The notes under the pieces are model-generated. The model was not told where the DNA came from and did not search any database. It worked only from the letters and a program-made list of their open reading frames with translations. Source: Marivita sp. S6314 (GTDB lineage Bacteria > Pseudomonadota > Alphaproteobacteria > Rhodobacterales > Rhodobacteraceae). Taken from it: 64,000 nt of DNA. The stretch spans positions 124,001-188,000 of the forward strand of contig NZ_JALKAO010000004.1 of assembly GCF_023015985.1 (NCBI RefSeq), read 5' to 3'. This document shows, one piece after another, positions 53,121 through 63,843 of this stretch (its first letter is position 1; each line of letters starts with the position of its first letter). A program made the position numbers and the translations under genes.

Positions 53121-55088
53121 ATGGTTACAGAGCTTGGTCACTTCGCCCTCATCCTCGCGTTTCTTGTCGCGATCGTGCAATCCATTGTCCCGCTTGTCGG
53201 GGCGCATAAACGCTGGCCGGGATGGATGGCCGTGGCCGAACCTGCGGCGACGGTGCAGTTCCTGCTGACGGCCTTCAGTTTTGCAGCGCTGACCTATGCG
53301 TTTGTGATCTCCGACTTCTCGCTTCGGCTGGTGTGGCTCAACAGTCATTCGGCCAAGCCGATGCTGTATAAAATCAGCGGTGTCTGGGGCAATCACGAAG
53401 GATCCATGTTGCTTTGGGTGCTGATCCTGACCCTGTTCGGCGCGATGGCGGCGTGGTTCGGCAAGGGTCTGCCCCCAACATTGCGCGCCCGCGTGCTGGC
53501 GGTGCAATCGGCCGTGGCTGTCGCGTTCTTTGCCTTTATCCTCTTTACCTCCAACCCGTTCCTGCGCCTTGCGGTGCCGCCGTTTGACGGGCAGGACCTG
53601 AACCCGCTGCTTCAAGACCCGGGCTTGGCCTTCCATCCGCCGTTTCTTTATCTGGGCTATGTGGGCCTGAGCATCTGCTTCAGCTTTGCCGTTGCTGCCC
53701 TGATCGAAGGGCGTGTCGATGCCGCGTGGGGCCGTTGGGTGCGCCCGTGGACATTGGCTGCGTGGACCTTCCTGACCATCGGCATCGCGCTGGGGTCGTG
53801 GTGGGCGTATTACGAACTTGGCTGGGGTGGGTTCTGGTTCTGGGATCCGGTGGAAAACGCGTCCTTCATGCCATGGCTCTTGGCGGCAGCGCTTTTGCAC
53901 TCTGCCATCGTGGTGGAAAAACGCGAGGCGTTGAAAAGCTGGACGATTTTGTTGGCGATCCTTGCCTTTGGGTTCTCTCTGATCGGGACATTTATCGTCC
54001 GGTCCGGCCTTCTGACATCGGTTCATGCCTTTGCGAATGATCCGGAACGTGGCGTGTTTATCCTGATGATCATGGTGTTCTTCACCGGTGGCGCGCTGAC
54101 GTTGTTTGCCTGGCGGGCCAGCGTGATGGAGGCCAAGGGCATCTTTGGTGTCGCCAGCCGCGAAAGTGCCATCGTGGCCAATAACGTGTTACTGGCGGTC
54201 AGTTGTTTCGTGGTCTTCGTTGGCACCATGTGGCCCGTCGTGGCGGAAATGTTCTTTGACACCAAGCTCAGCGTTGGGGCGCCGTTCTTTAACATGGCGT
54301 TTACGCCGTTCATGGTTTTGCTGGGCCTGTTATTGCCGATTGGGTCGATGCTCAGCTGGAAGCGCGCCAAGGTGGGGCGGACGATCCGGCAGCTGGTTCC
54401 TGCGTTTATCCTTGGTGTTCTGATCCTTGGGCTGTTCTGGACCATGCAAACCGGCAAGAGCCTGCTGGGCCCGGTGGGAATGTTCCTTGGCGTTTGGTTG
54501 CTGGCCGGGGCGGTCATCGATCTGCTGAACCGCACAGGTCAAAAGCGTGACCTGTCGCGGCTGTGGCGGCTTCCGCGGGCGGATTGGGGCAAGGCCACTG
54601 CGCATATCGGTTTGGGCGTCACCATGGTGGGTATTGCCGGGCTGATGGCCTGGCAGGAAGAAGACATCCGCGTGGCCAAGGTGGGGGAACCCTTTACCGT
54701 GGGCAGCTTTGAACTGGAACTGATGGGCGTGAATGACGTGCGCGGCCCGAACTACTATTCGACCATGGGTGACGTGATCGTGCGCCGTGATGGCGAACAG
54801 ATTGCGTTCCTGCAGCCTGAAAAACGCGACTATCCGGTAGCACAAATGCCAACCACCGAAGCGGCGATTGATTACCGGTTCCTGCGCGACATCTACGTGG
54901 TGATCGGGGATGAGCAGGCGGATGGCGGCTGGGTCATCCGGACCTATATCAAGCCGCTAGCGAACTGGATCTGGGCGGGGTCCATCCTGATGGCGCTTGG
55001 CGGTTTCCTGTCGCTGTCGGATCGGCGCTACCGGGTTGCTGCGGGTGAAAAGAAGGTCCGCGCTCCGCAAGGTGTGCCTGCGGAATGA
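53121..55088 (+). CDS. ccmF: Heme lyase CcmF/NrfE
   Basis: A 655-residue membrane protein with about 15 helices, the cytochrome c synthetase of the system I pathway. The heme-handling WWD motif is WGGFWFWDPVENASF, and LQDPGLAFHPPFLYLGYVG lies just before it. The start MVTELGHFALIL is the usual family start. The stop overlaps ccmH (ATGA). Confidence 0.95.
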   Translation: MVTELGHFALILAFLVAIVQSIVPLVGAHKRWPGWMAVAEPAATVQFLLTAFSFAALTYAFVISDFSLRLVWLNSHSAKPMLYKISGVWGNHEGSMLLWVLILTLFGAMAAWFGKGLPPTLRARVLAVQSAVAVAFFAFILFTSNPFLRLAVPPFDGQDLNPLLQDPGLAFHPPFLYLGYVGLSICFSFAVAALIEGRVDAAWGRWVRPWTLAAWTFLTIGIALGSWWAYYELGWGGFWFWDPVENASFMPWLLAAALLHSAIVVEKREALKSWTILLAILAFGFSLIGTFIVRSGLLTSVHAFANDPERGVFILMIMVFFTGGALTLFAWRASVMEAKGIFGVASRESAIVANNVLLAVSCFVVFVGTMWPVVAEMFFDTKLSVGAPFFNMAFTPFMVLLGLLLPIGSMLSWKRAKVGRTIRQLVPAFILGVLILGLFWTMQTGKSLLGPVGMFLGVWLLAGAVIDLLNRTGQKRDLSRLWRLPRADWGKATAHIGLGVTMVGIAGLMAWQEEDIRVAKVGEPFTVGSFELELMGVNDVRGPNYYSTMGDVIVRRDGEQIAFLQPEKRDYPVAQMPTTEAAIDYRFLRDIYVVIGDEQADGGWVIRTYIKPLANWIWAGSILMALGGFLSLSDRRYRVAAGEKKVRAPQGVPAE

Positions 55089-55564
55089 CCAAAGCGTTGA
55101 CCATGCTCAAGGCGGGGCTGCTGGTCCTGATGATGGCCACGATGGCTGTGCCCGTGATGGCGGTGCAGCCGGACGAAGTGCTGGAAGATCCCGCGCTGGA
55201 AGATCGGGCGCGGGAGTTGTCCAAGGGGCTGCGGTGCCTGGTGTGCCAGAACGAGAGCATTGACGAATCAAACGCGCCTCTTGCCCGCGAACTGCGTATC
55301 GTCGTGCGGGAACGGTTGGTCGAAGGTGACAGCGATGACGAGGTGATGGACTATCTTGTCGAACGGTACGGCGAATTTGTGCTGCTGAAACCGCGCACTG
55401 ATGGGTGGAACATGATCCTCTGGCTGTCCGGCCCGGCGCTGTTCCTGATCGCCCTTGGTGTTGGCGCAAGCTATATCCGGTCGCGGTCCAAGGCCGCCGC
55501 CCCAACTGAGGCCGCGTTGTCAGACGACGAAAAGAAGCGGCTGGAAGAGTTGCTGAACGAATAA
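55085..55564 (+). CDS. ccmH: Cytochrome c maturation protein CcmH
   Basis: A 159-residue periplasmic thioredoxin-like oxidoreductase. It has an N-terminal signal/anchor (AGLLVLMMATMAVPVMA), the redox motif LRCLVCQNESI and a C-terminal membrane helix (NMILWLSGPALFLIALGVG). It keeps the apocytochrome CXXCH cysteines reduced. It is coupled to ccmF; the second TPR-type CcmH/CcmI part is absent here. Confidence 0.95.
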   Translation: MTKALTMLKAGLLVLMMATMAVPVMAVQPDEVLEDPALEDRARELSKGLRCLVCQNESIDESNAPLARELRIVVRERLVEGDSDDEVMDYLVERYGEFVLLKPRTDGWNMILWLSGPALFLIALGVGASYIRSRSKAAAPTEAALSDDEKKRLEELLNE

Positions 55565-55653
55565 TCCGGGCGTTCGTGACGCCGCGTTGGGCTTTGCCAA
55601 TCGCTGTGCTTCGGTGTTTGATGCGCGCGATTGAATTCAGGAGTGCCCCGCGC

Positions 55654-56430
55654 ATGCAATACGACACCATCGCCTTTGACATCACCGACGATATCGCCAC
55701 GGTCAAACTGAACCGTCCCGAAGTGATGAATGCGCTCAATACCCAGATGCGAGCCGAAATCACGGATGCGGTTCTCGAAGCGGGCAAATCGGCCCGCGTG
55801 GTGGTTCTGACGGGGGAAGGGCGATCCTTTTGTTCCGGACAGGATCTGGGTGATCGCGCCAATGCCGCCAACCTGGACCTGGAACGCACGCTGCGGGACG
55901 AATACGTGCCGATGCTGCGGGCCATCTTTGATTGCCCGGTGCCGACGATTTCGGCGGTGAACGGGGCTGCGGCAGGGGCGGGGGCGAACCTTGCGCTGGC
56001 CGCGGATGTCGTAATTGCCACTGAATCGGCGTTCTTTTTGCAGGCGTTCACCCGTATTGGCCTGATCCCGGACGCCGGGGGCACCTATTACCTGCCGCGT
56101 CAGATGGGGCTGGCCAAGGCCATGGGCGCGGCGCTGTTTGCCGACAAGATCTCGGCCAAGCAGGCGGATGACTGGGGTATGATCTGGGAAGCCGTCCCGG
56201 ATGCCGGTTTTCAAGAGCACTGGAAATCCCGGGCGGCGCATTTGGCCAAGGGGCCAACCGCAGCATACCAGCGCGTCAAGCAATCCATCCGGGGATCGTT
56301 CGACAATGATCTTGAGGAGCAGTTGGCCCTCGAAGCAAAACTGCAGGGCCAGTGCGGCAAGACGCGCGATTTCAAGGAAGGCGTTGTCGCGTTTCTTGAG
56401 AAACGCCCGGCGCAGTACGAAGGACGTTAA
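55654..56430 (+). CDS. Enoyl-CoA hydratase/isomerase family protein, PaaG-like
   Basis: A 258-residue crotonase-fold enzyme. The oxyanion loops are FCSGQDLGDR and NGAAAGAGANLALAADVV, and an acidic residue lies in GLIPDAGGTYYLPR as in PaaG isomerases of phenylacetate breakdown. No other paa genes are nearby, so a general beta-oxidation role is equally possible. AGGAG lies 11 bases before the ATG. Confidence 0.85.
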   Translation: MQYDTIAFDITDDIATVKLNRPEVMNALNTQMRAEITDAVLEAGKSARVVVLTGEGRSFCSGQDLGDRANAANLDLERTLRDEYVPMLRAIFDCPVPTISAVNGAAAGAGANLALAADVVIATESAFFLQAFTRIGLIPDAGGTYYLPRQMGLAKAMGAALFADKISAKQADDWGMIWEAVPDAGFQEHWKSRAAHLAKGPTAAYQRVKQSIRGSFDNDLEEQLALEAKLQGQCGKTRDFKEGVVAFLEKRPAQYEGR

Positions 56431-56435
56431 TGCGC

Positions 56436-56942
56436 TCAGGGGGCTTTCGGGGCGGTGAGTTTGAAATACACGCTGTCAGACCATTCACCATTGACGAAGT
56501 AGGTGTTCTTGGCCTCACCGGTCTGCACAAACCCGGCCTTGCGCAAAGTCGCGACTGACGCGGCGTTGCGGGGGTCAGCGTCTGCCGTCAGTTGCGGGTA
56601 GTGCAGATCGTCGAAGAAGTAGGGGATCATGGCCCCAAGCGCTTCGGTCATGATTCCTTGCCGCCAATGCGCGGCGCCCAGGATAAACCCGATCTCGTCG
56701 CCTTCATGCACGCCGCCACAGCCGATGGCATGCCCGTCCCGTTCCAGCACGAAGTATGTCAGAACGGACTGTGACGCAGAGATATGGCGCTTGACCATAG
56801 CCTCGGTCTCTCGCCTGTCCGCATGCGGTGGCGTGGACCAATGGCGCATGACCTCGGGATCGCCATAGACCGCAAACAGATCATCAACGTCGCCCATCTT
56901 CGGGCCGCGGAGCAAAAGGCGGTGTGTTTTCAGTTCAACCAT
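56436..56942 (-). CDS. GNAT-family N-acetyltransferase (RimJ/RimL type)
   Basis: A 168-residue acetyltransferase that begins MVELKTHRLLLRGPKMGDVD, typical of the RimJ/RimL-like subgroup. The acetyl-CoA site is AAHWRQGIMTEALGA, and the later RNAASVATLRKAGF matches the family's second motif. The substrate is unknown. Its start lies 7 bp beyond the terminator hairpin that ends gltA, so it is probably fed mainly by read-through or a promoter within the gltA end. Confidence 0.87.
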   Translation of the reverse strand: MVELKTHRLLLRGPKMGDVDDLFAVYGDPEVMRHWSTPPHADRRETEAMVKRHISASQSVLTYFVLERDGHAIGCGGVHEGDEIGFILGAAHWRQGIMTEALGAMIPYFFDDLHYPQLTADADPRNAASVATLRKAGFVQTGEAKNTYFVNGEWSDSVYFKLTAPKAP

Positions 56943-56948
56943 ACAAAG

Positions 56949-56970
56949 CAGGCCGCCCGAAGGCGGCCTG
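56949..56970 (-). terminator. Rho-independent terminator of gltA
   Basis: A 9-bp stem CAGGCCGCC/GGCGGCCTG closes on a UUCG tetraloop when read on the minus strand and is followed by CTTTGT. It lies 30 bp beyond the gltA stop. Confidence 0.82.
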
Positions 56971-56999
56971 ATTGTCAAACAGTTTCGTGGTCCGGCGCG

Positions 57000-58295
57000 T
57001 CAGCGCTTTTCGATATCCACGTAGTCGCGTTCCGTCGGCCCCTGATAGAGCTGACGCGGGCGGCCAATCTTCATCTGTGGATCTGCCAATTGCTCTTTCC
57101 ACTGCGAAATCCAGCCAACTGTCCGGCTGAGCGCAAAGATCGGCGTGAACATGGAGGTCGGGAAGCCCATCGCTTCGAGGATGATGCCGGAATAGAAATC
57201 GACATTCGGGAACAGCTTCTTTTCGGCAAAATAGGGATCGGCCAGCGCGGCGCGTTCCAGTTCTTTGGCCGTCGCAAGGACCGGGTTGTCTTCGACACCC
57301 AGCATGTCCAGGATTTCGTCCGCAGACTGCTTCATCACGGTCGCGCGCGGATCGAAGTTCTTGTAGACGCGGTGGCCAAAGCCCATCAGACGGAACGGAT
57401 CATCCTTGTCCTTGGCGCGGGCGATGTATTCCGGAATACGGTCCGGTGTGCCGATTTCCTTGAGCATCTCAAGGCAGGCCTGGTTTGCCCCACCATGCGC
57501 CGGACCCCAAAGACAGGCGATGCCCGCCGCGATGCAGGCAAACGGGTTGGCCCCGGAGGACGACGCCAGTCGCACTGTCGATGTCGACGCGTTCTGTTCG
57601 TGATCGGCATGCAGGGTAAAGATCCGGTCCATGGCGCGGGCCATGATCGGGTTGACCACATATTCCTCGGCCGGGACGGCGAAACACATGTGCAGGAAGT
57701 TCGCCGCGTAATCGAGATCGTTGCGCGGGTACACAAATGGCTGACCAATGGAATACTTGTACGCCATTGCCGCAATCGTGGGCATCTTGGCAATCAACCG
57801 GTGCGACGCGATCTCGCGCTGGCGTTCGTCGGAAATATCGGTGCTGTCATGGTAGAAGGCGGACATCGCGCCAACCACACCCACCATCGTGGCCATCGGA
57901 TGCGCATCGCGGCGGAACCCACGGAAGAAGTTGTGCATCTGCTCGTGGATCATCGTGTGATTGGTGATCGTCGTCTCGAAATGCTCAAGCTCTTTCGCCG
58001 AGGGCAATTCGCCGTACAGCAGCAGGTAGCAGACCTCTAGATAGTGCGATTTGCTGGCCAGTTGATCAATCGGATACCCCCGGTGCAGCAATTCGCCCTT
58101 GCCACCGTCGATAAAGGTGATGGTGCTGTCGCAGGCCGCGGTCGACGTGAAGCCGGGGTCGTAAGTGAAAACACCCGCAGACCCGTAAAGTTTGCGAATA
58201 TCAATGACGTCTGGCCCCGCAGTTGGTGAATAGATCGGCAGATCATAGGTTTCACCATCAATGGTCAGCGTCGCAGTTTTAGAGGTGTCAGACAT
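57000..58295 (-). CDS. gltA: Citrate synthase
   Basis: A 431-residue type II, Gram-negative style citrate synthase that condenses oxaloacetate and acetyl-CoA at the entry to the TCA cycle. Active-site segments are [19 protein letters not shown] and [15 protein letters not shown]. The N-terminal beta domain ([20 protein letters not shown]) is present. The gene is upstream of a UUCG-capped terminator and 81 bp downstream of gltX. Confidence 0.97.
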   Translation of the reverse strand: MSDTSKTATLTIDGETYDLPIYSPTAGPDVIDIRKLYGSAGVFTYDPGFTSTAACDSTITFIDGGKGELLHRGYPIDQLASKSHYLEVCYLLLYGELPSAKELEHFETTITNHTMIHEQMHNFFRGFRRDAHPMATMVGVVGAMSAFYHDSTDISDERQREIASHRLIAKMPTIAAMAYKYSIGQPFVYPRNDLDYAANFLHMCFAVPAEEYVVNPIMARAMDRIFTLHADHEQNASTSTVRLASSSGANPFACIAAGIACLWGPAHGGANQACLEMLKEIGTPDRIPEYIARAKDKDDPFRLMGFGHRVYKNFDPRATVMKQSADEILDMLGVEDNPVLATAKELERAALADPYFAEKKLFPNVDFYSGIILEAMGFPTSMFTPIFALSRTVGWISQWKEQLADPQMKIGRPRQLYQGPTERDYVDIEKR

Positions 58296-58376
58296 ACGTG
58301 GTCCCTTCGTCTCAATGCTTTGAACGGGGGTTCAAAGCCAACAATTCTGAAGCTGCGAACGACTTCTGAACACGTG

Positions 58377-59789
58377 TCAGGAGCCCTCGTCAGCAGATGC
58401 ATCCGCCAAACGCGCAATGGTTTCATCGCGCCCCAGTACCAGCATCATATCGAACACACTCGGCGTCACAGCTCGGCCTGCGAGCGCCGCCCGCATCGGG
58501 CCCGCCAGCTTACCAAATTTGGTCCCGTGCTCTTCTGCAAATCGGGATGTGACGGCTTCAAGCTCGTCGCGGGTCCAGCTAGCATTTTGCAGCTGCGGCG
58601 TCAACGATTGCAGTATACCACGGGATACCGTATCCAGCTGCTTTGCCGCTTTCTCGTCCTGCGAAATCGGCCGAGACGCGAGAACAAATTCAGCCTTTTC
58701 AAGAAGTTCGGGGAACGTTCGGGCCCGCTCCTTGAGGCAATACATCGCACGGGCCATCCCATCTTCCTGCGCGTCACTCAGCGCGGGTTTGTCCGCTGCT
58801 GCCAGATACGACTTTAGTTCATGCAGCAGCGCAGCATCGTCCCCGGCGGCAATGTGCTGCCCGGTCAGATTCTCCAGTTTCTTGAAATCAAGCCGCGCGG
58901 GCGACTTGCCGATTCCGGTCAGATCGAACCACTCTTTTGCCTGATCATCGGTAAAGAATTCGTCATCGCCGTGGCTCCAGCCAAGCCGGGCAAGGTAATT
59001 GCGCATGCCCGCCGCCGGATAGCCCATGACCTGATACTCTTCGACACCCAACGCGCCATGACGTTTGGACAGTTTCTTGCCATCAGGCCCGTGAATGAGT
59101 GGGATATGCGCCCAGACCGGCACGTCCCACTCCATCGCGGTGTAAATCCCCATCTGACGGGCGGCGTTGTTCAGATGATCGTCGCCTCGGATCACGTGTG
59201 TCACGCCCATGTCGTGATCGTCGACCACCACCGCCAGCATGTAGACCGGCGTCCCGTCCGAGCGCAGCAGCACCATATCGTCCAACTGATCGTTGCGGAT
59301 GGTCACGTCGCCCTGCACCTGATCCTTGATCACGGTATTGCCGTCCTGCGGAGTCTTCAGGCGAATGACATATGGCGCGTCAGGATGCGTGCTTGCATCG
59401 GCATCGCGCCACGGGCTTTGGAACAGGGTGCTCTTTCCCGCTTCGCGAGCCTTTTCGCGGAAGGCTTCAATCTCGTCCTGGGTCGAGAAACACTTATACG
59501 CCGCGCTCTTGGCCAAGAGCTCATGCGCCACTTCGGCGTGACGGTCTGCGCGGTCGAATTGGCTGACCACCTCGCCATCATGGTCGAGCCCAAGCCAGTC
59601 CAGCCCCTTGAGAATGGCCTCGGTGGCTTTGGGGGTCGAGCGCGCGCGGTCGGTGTCTTCGATGCGCAGCAGGAACTTGCCGCCACGCCCGCGCGCATAC
59701 AGCCAGTTGAACAACGCCGTGCGCGCGCCACCGATATGCAGGAAACCGGTGGGCGACGGAGCGAAACGGGTGACGATCTGGCCGGACAT
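58377..59789 (-). CDS. gltX: Glutamate-tRNA ligase
   Basis: A 470-residue class I aminoacyl-tRNA synthetase. The HIGH-type motif is [15 protein letters not shown] and the KMSKS-type motif is [11 protein letters not shown]. Rhodobacterales often carry two GltX-type enzymes, one of which charges tRNA-Gln for amidation; this window shows only one copy. It is divergent from comEC with 77 bp between. Confidence 0.95.
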   Translation of the reverse strand: MSGQIVTRFAPSPTGFLHIGGARTALFNWLYARGRGGKFLLRIEDTDRARSTPKATEAILKGLDWLGLDHDGEVVSQFDRADRHAEVAHELLAKSAAYKCFSTQDEIEAFREKAREAGKSTLFQSPWRDADASTHPDAPYVIRLKTPQDGNTVIKDQVQGDVTIRNDQLDDMVLLRSDGTPVYMLAVVVDDHDMGVTHVIRGDDHLNNAARQMGIYTAMEWDVPVWAHIPLIHGPDGKKLSKRHGALGVEEYQVMGYPAAGMRNYLARLGWSHGDDEFFTDDQAKEWFDLTGIGKSPARLDFKKLENLTGQHIAAGDDAALLHELKSYLAAADKPALSDAQEDGMARAMYCLKERARTFPELLEKAEFVLASRPISQDEKAAKQLDTVSRGILQSLTPQLQNASWTRDELEAVTSRFAEEHGTKFGKLAGPMRAALAGRAVTPSVFDMMLVLGRDETIARLADASADEGS

Positions 59790-59827
59790 GGGCGCGTTTA
59801 CCTTTCATTCACCATAGGGGAGATATC

Positions 59828-59842
59828 TTACCGGTCTCTTAA
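59828..59842 (+). promoter_or_regulatory. CtrA-like box upstream of comEC
   Basis: TTAC-N7-TTAA matches seven of eight positions of the CtrA consensus TTAA-N7-TTAA and ends 24 bp before the comEC start. In Rhodobacter capsulatus CtrA is needed for gene-transfer-agent production and for recipient competence, which uses ComEC. Confidence 0.5.
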
Positions 59843-59866
59843 CCAGCACCTTGAACGGGGGCAAGC

Positions 59867-61897
59867 ATGGCGCGGGTCTTGTCGGGGATGGCCAACCTCC
59901 TTTTGGCGCAGAGCGGTGGCCTGTTTCCCTTTGTTCCGGTGTTTCTCGGCTGTGGCATTTGCCTGTATTTTGCGCTGCTGATTGAGCCGCCCATCACGGC
60001 GCTGATCCTGTGCGGGTGCATCGGCGCGCTGCTTCTTGGTGGGTATGCGGTCAGCCGATCCGCGTTTTCGCCCCTGCTTTGCGCCTGCGCGATGGTGTTT
60101 CTGGGGATCACCCTTGCCGGGATGCGATCTCATATCGTTGCCGGGCCGGTCATCGACTGGCGTTATTACGGGCCGGTGACGGGCCGCGTAGTGGCGATGG
60201 ATCGCTCGGCCTCGGACGCGGTGCGCATCACGCTGGACCACGTCTGGCTGCGGGATGTGCCCTTGACGGAAACGCCCAGACGCGTGCGCCTGTCGCTGCA
60301 CGCAAAAGACCCGGGTGCCGTGCCGGAGCCGGGGATGATCGTGATGACAACCGGCCATCTGGGTCCACCCGGCGGCGCGGTTGAACCGGGTGGCTTCGAT
60401 TTCCGCCGCCACGCATGGTTCCTGCGTCTTGGGGCGGTCGGCTATAGCCGCGTCCCGCTCGTGGTGTGGGACGCGCCCACGGGCGGCCAGTGGGTGTTTC
60501 GCACCCGTATGGCCCTGTCCGCGCGCATTCAGGACACGTTGACCGGTGCATCCGGGGCCTTTGCCGCCGCCATCGTAACCGGGGATCGCAGCGCCATCCC
60601 GCAGGACGTGTTGCAAGCGCTGCGCGACACCAATCTGGCGCATCTTCTGGCGATCTCGGGCCTGCATATGGGATTGGTCAGCGCATTTGTCTTTGCTGTC
60701 CTGCGACTTGGCCTGTTGCTGACGCCTGTCGGGTTGCGGTGGCCGGTCAAGAAAATCGCAGCGCTTGGGGCCTTGTGTATCGCGGCGTTCTATCTGGCGC
60801 TGTCCGGGGCCAATGTCGCGACCGAGCGGGCGTTTGTGATGGTGTCCGTGATGCTTGTTGCGGTCATGTGCAACCGCCGCGCCATTTCGCTGCGCGCCGT
60901 GGCGCTGGCGGCCATCATTATTCTGGCGATGCATCCCGAAGCGGTGCTGGGTCCCGGATTTCAGATGTCCTTTGCGGCAACAACCGCCCTTGTCGCGGTG
61001 TTCGGGGCGCTGCGCGACAGTGCAACGCGCCTGCCACGGCACCGTGTCCTGCGTGGCATCGCGTCCGTAGCGCTGTCATCGGCCATCGCGGGGGCGGCTA
61101 CCGCACCTTTTGCGATGGCGCATTTCAATCAGGTCGCGCAATACGGCCTACTGGCCAACCTGGCGACGGTCCCGCTGATGGGGCTTTTGGTGATTCCGTC
61201 TGCGGTGACCGCCATTTGCCTGATGCCGGTCGGGCTTGAGGTGATTGGCCTTGTTCCGATGGGGTGGGGGGTGGATTGGATTCTCTACGTGGCCCAAAGC
61301 GTTGCCGATTGGGACGGCGCGGTCCGCCCCGTGGTCACGCCGCAGCCCAGTGTCTTGCCGCTGATCGCGCTTGGCGCGTTGGGCGTGGTGATCTGGCGTG
61401 GTCGCGCAAGCTGGCTTGGGTTTGCTCCGATTCTTTGTGCGTTTTGGCTTTGGTCGCAGGCCGACCGGCCGCAGATCCTCGTGGCAGAGGGCGGAACGCT
61501 GGTAGGGGTTATGACGCCCGAAGGGCGCGCCCTGTCGCGGCCCAAAGGCACAGGCTTTGTCGCCGGTGTCTGGCTTGAAAATGACGGGCAGGGGGCGGAT
61601 CAGGAAACCGCCGCCGCGCTTTGGCCTGGCCGTGCGTCGGTGAACATTCACCACCTGCATGGCAAACGCGCAGCGGCGGGGTTTGACGGATGTGACACCG
61701 GCGACGTGATCATCGCCAGTGCGGATTTGCCGACCGTTGCCAATGCCAACTGCCTGATCCTGCAGCGCAAAGACTTCAAATCCACCGGAAGCCTTGCGAT
61801 CTCAATCGACGCAAGCGGGGCCTACCGGATCGAAAAAGCGCGCGACCGTGCGGGCGCGCGCCTTTGGAATGACAAAACCGTCCGGCAAGGTCAGTAG
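59867..61897 (+). CDS. comEC: ComEC/Rec2-family DNA uptake channel protein
   Basis: A 676-residue inner-membrane protein. An N-terminal helix pair and the periplasmic OB-like domain (around residues 90-190) precede the competence core ([20 protein letters not shown], then [19 protein letters not shown]). The C-terminal part is short; the usual metallo-beta-lactamase domain is reduced to a remnant without the HxHxDH motif. ComEC conducts single-stranded DNA into the cytoplasm and in this order is needed to receive gene-transfer-agent DNA. A CtrA-like box precedes it. Confidence 0.92.
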   Translation: MARVLSGMANLLLAQSGGLFPFVPVFLGCGICLYFALLIEPPITALILCGCIGALLLGGYAVSRSAFSPLLCACAMVFLGITLAGMRSHIVAGPVIDWRYYGPVTGRVVAMDRSASDAVRITLDHVWLRDVPLTETPRRVRLSLHAKDPGAVPEPGMIVMTTGHLGPPGGAVEPGGFDFRRHAWFLRLGAVGYSRVPLVVWDAPTGGQWVFRTRMALSARIQDTLTGASGAFAAAIVTGDRSAIPQDVLQALRDTNLAHLLAISGLHMGLVSAFVFAVLRLGLLLTPVGLRWPVKKIAALGALCIAAFYLALSGANVATERAFVMVSVMLVAVMCNRRAISLRAVALAAIIILAMHPEAVLGPGFQMSFAATTALVAVFGALRDSATRLPRHRVLRGIASVALSSAIAGAATAPFAMAHFNQVAQYGLLANLATVPLMGLLVIPSAVTAICLMPVGLEVIGLVPMGWGVDWILYVAQSVADWDGAVRPVVTPQPSVLPLIALGALGVVIWRGRASWLGFAPILCAFWLWSQADRPQILVAEGGTLVGVMTPEGRALSRPKGTGFVAGVWLENDGQGADQETAAALWPGRASVNIHHLHGKRAAAGFDGCDTGDVIIASADLPTVANANCLILQRKDFKSTGSLAISIDASGAYRIEKARDRAGARLWNDKTVRQGQ

Positions 61898-62589
61898 GTA
61901 CGGATCAGCCCCACCAAACGGCCCTGAACCTTCACATCCCCCACTGGAAGAATGCGCGGCTCATAGGCCGGGTTTGCCGCTTCAAGGATGATGCTTTCGC
62001 CTTTGCGTTTGAACCGCTTGAGCGTTGCCTCGTACCCTTCGACCTGCGCCACAACGATATCGCCGTTTTCCGCGCTTGAGGTTTCGCGGATCACCACGAC
62101 GTCGCCATGATTGATCCCGGCGTCGATCATCGAATCGCCTTTGACCTCAAGCGCATAATGCTTGCCGCTGCCACTCAGCATGGCACCGGGAACGGTGACC
62201 CGGGGCGGCACATCGTTGATTTCCTGAATGGGAACCCCGGCGGCAATCCGGCCCATCAGGTCCAGATCCACCGCATCCGCTGTCTGCACCGGCATCGCAT
62301 CTGACGGGGTAGGTGCGTCCGGTACATCCCCGTCAATCACCACAGGCCGGAACCCGGGCTGTTTGGCGGCAAGCGTGTCGGGCAGTTTCACGATCTCGAT
62401 CGCGCGCGCCCGGTGCGCCAGTCGCCGGATAAAGCCACGCTCCTCCAGCGCGGTGATCAGGCGGTGAATGCCCGATTTTGAGCGCAGATCCAGCGCCTCT
62501 TTCATCTCGTCAAAACTGGGCGGCACCCCGTCGCGGGCCACCCGTTTGTTTATAAATTCCAGCAAGTCCAATTGTTTTTTCGTCAGCAT
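61891..62589 (-). CDS. lexA: SOS regulator LexA
   Basis: A 232-residue repressor-protease. The winged-helix DNA-binding half begins [20 protein letters not shown]. The cleavage site is Ala-Gly in RIAAGVPI, the catalytic Ser is in [10 protein letters not shown], and the Lys lies in the [15 protein letters not shown] strand. It is longer than E. coli LexA (202) by a linker, as is common in alphaproteobacteria. Its own operator precedes it. Its stop overlaps the convergent comEC by 7 bp. Confidence 0.96.
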   Translation of the reverse strand: MLTKKQLDLLEFINKRVARDGVPPSFDEMKEALDLRSKSGIHRLITALEERGFIRRLAHRARAIEIVKLPDTLAAKQPGFRPVVIDGDVPDAPTPSDAMPVQTADAVDLDLMGRIAAGVPIQEINDVPPRVTVPGAMLSGSGKHYALEVKGDSMIDAGINHGDVVVIRETSSAENGDIVVAQVEGYEATLKRFKRKGESIILEAANPAYEPRILPVGDVKVQGRLVGLIRTY

Positions 62590-62622
62590 GTTCTGCCTCC
62601 GCTCGCGTGATCCTCGCCTTTT

Positions 62623-62637
62623 GTTCTACGGATGTTC
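62623..62637 (-). promoter_or_regulatory. LexA operator of the alphaproteobacterial type
   Basis: GTTC-N7-GTTC is a direct repeat that exactly matches the known SOS box of this class. It lies 34 bp upstream of lexA and would mediate autorepression. Confidence 0.88.
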
Positions 62638-62673
62638 TTGTTTTGTGTCAAGAATCACAATGATCCACCAGAT

Positions 62674-63843
62674 TTAGCGGATCGGCAGGTACTCAACACG
62701 GTCGCCAGCGGCGCGTGCAGCGTCGTTCGGAGGCCGGACAATGAGCGCATCCGCCTGGCCCAGAATGCTGAGCAAAGAGCTGTCCTGCGACCCGAACGCA
62801 ACCAGCCCGCCATGGTCGAACCTCGCCCGCATGTAGTGTTCGCGGGTCCCGTTGGCGGGCAATTCCTTGGCCAGCGCTGCGCTGCGACGGGGGGCAGGTT
62901 CTGCCGCAAGCCCCAGAAGGGCGCGCACCACGGGCGCGATAAACACATGTCCGCATACCATGGCCGAAACTGGGTTTCCCGGCAGTCCGATCATCATCGC
63001 CGTACCAAACCGCCCCGCCATCAGCGGTTTGCCGGGGCGCATCGCCACTTTGTAGAACGTCTGGTCAAAGCCAAGCTGCGGCGCAAGGTTGGCCACGACA
63101 TCATGGTCCCCCACCGAGGCACCCCCGATGGTGATGATCAAATCCGCGCCCGCCGCCAGATCAAAGGCGGTTTTCAACGACGCCTCATTGTCCCGCGCAA
63201 TCGGCAACAGGCGTGGCACCGCTCCCAGATCGCGCATCAGTGCGTGCAGGCCCATCGTGTTCGAGGCAATGATCTGGTCCGGTCCGGGCGTTTCACCGGG
63301 CATGACCAATTCATCCCCGGTCGAAATCAGCGCCACAACCGGACGCCGTGTGACCGGCACTTCGGCGATGTTCATTGCGGCCATCAGGGCAATGTCATTC
63401 GGCCCCAGAACGCGCCCGGCGGTGATACGGTCCCCAACCCGGAAATCGCCACCTGCCGGACGGATATAGGGATTGTCCTCCAGCCTGTCGCCAAGGGTGA
63501 CCTCGTCACCGTCGCGGGTGACGTCTTCCTGAATGACGATCCGAGTCGCCCCTTTTGGCACCGGCGCGCCGGTAAAGATCCGAACCGCCTCGCCATCGCC
63601 AACCGTTCCGTCAAACCCGTGCCCCGCAGCGGCTTCGCCCACCACCGTCAATGTCAGACCGGGGGCGGCGTCGCGCACCGCATAGCCATCCATGGCCGAA
63701 CCATCAAACGGCGGCTGGTCGCGGGTGGCCGCCACATCTTCGACCAGCACACGCCCATGCGCCTCAAGCAGCGGCACGGTCTCGGACCCGAGCGGAGTCG
63801 CCAGCCCGAACAGATGCTCCAGCGCCTCGGCGACCGAAATCAT
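62674..63843 (-). CDS. moeA: Molybdopterin molybdenumtransferase
   Basis: A 389-residue enzyme that inserts molybdate into adenylated molybdopterin. Markers are [13 protein letters not shown] near residue 50, [12 protein letters not shown], the [14 protein letters not shown] catalytic block and [11 protein letters not shown]. The start overlaps the moaC stop (ATGA), so the two form one transcript. Confidence 0.95.
   Translation of the reverse strand: MISVAEALEHLFGLATPLGSETVPLLEAHGRVLVEDVAATRDQPPFDGSAMDGYAVRDAAPGLTLTVVGEAAAGHGFDGTVGDGEAVRIFTGAPVPKGATRIVIQEDVTRDGDEVTLGDRLEDNPYIRPAGGDFRVGDRITAGRVLGPNDIALMAAMNIAEVPVTRRPVVALISTGDELVMPGETPGPDQIIASNTMGLHALMRDLGAVPRLLPIARDNEASLKTAFDLAAGADLIITIGGASVGDHDVVANLAPQLGFDQTFYKVAMRPGKPLMAGRFGTAMMIGLPGNPVSAMVCGHVFIAPVVRALLGLAAEPAPRRSAALAKELPANGTREHYMRARFDHGGLVAFGSQDSSLLSILGQADALIVRPPNDAARAAGDRVEYLPIR

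Noticed and set aside
59828-61042. A 404-codon open frame on the minus strand
   Set aside because: It is antisense to comEC and overlaps its promoter, with composition typical of a shadow frame.
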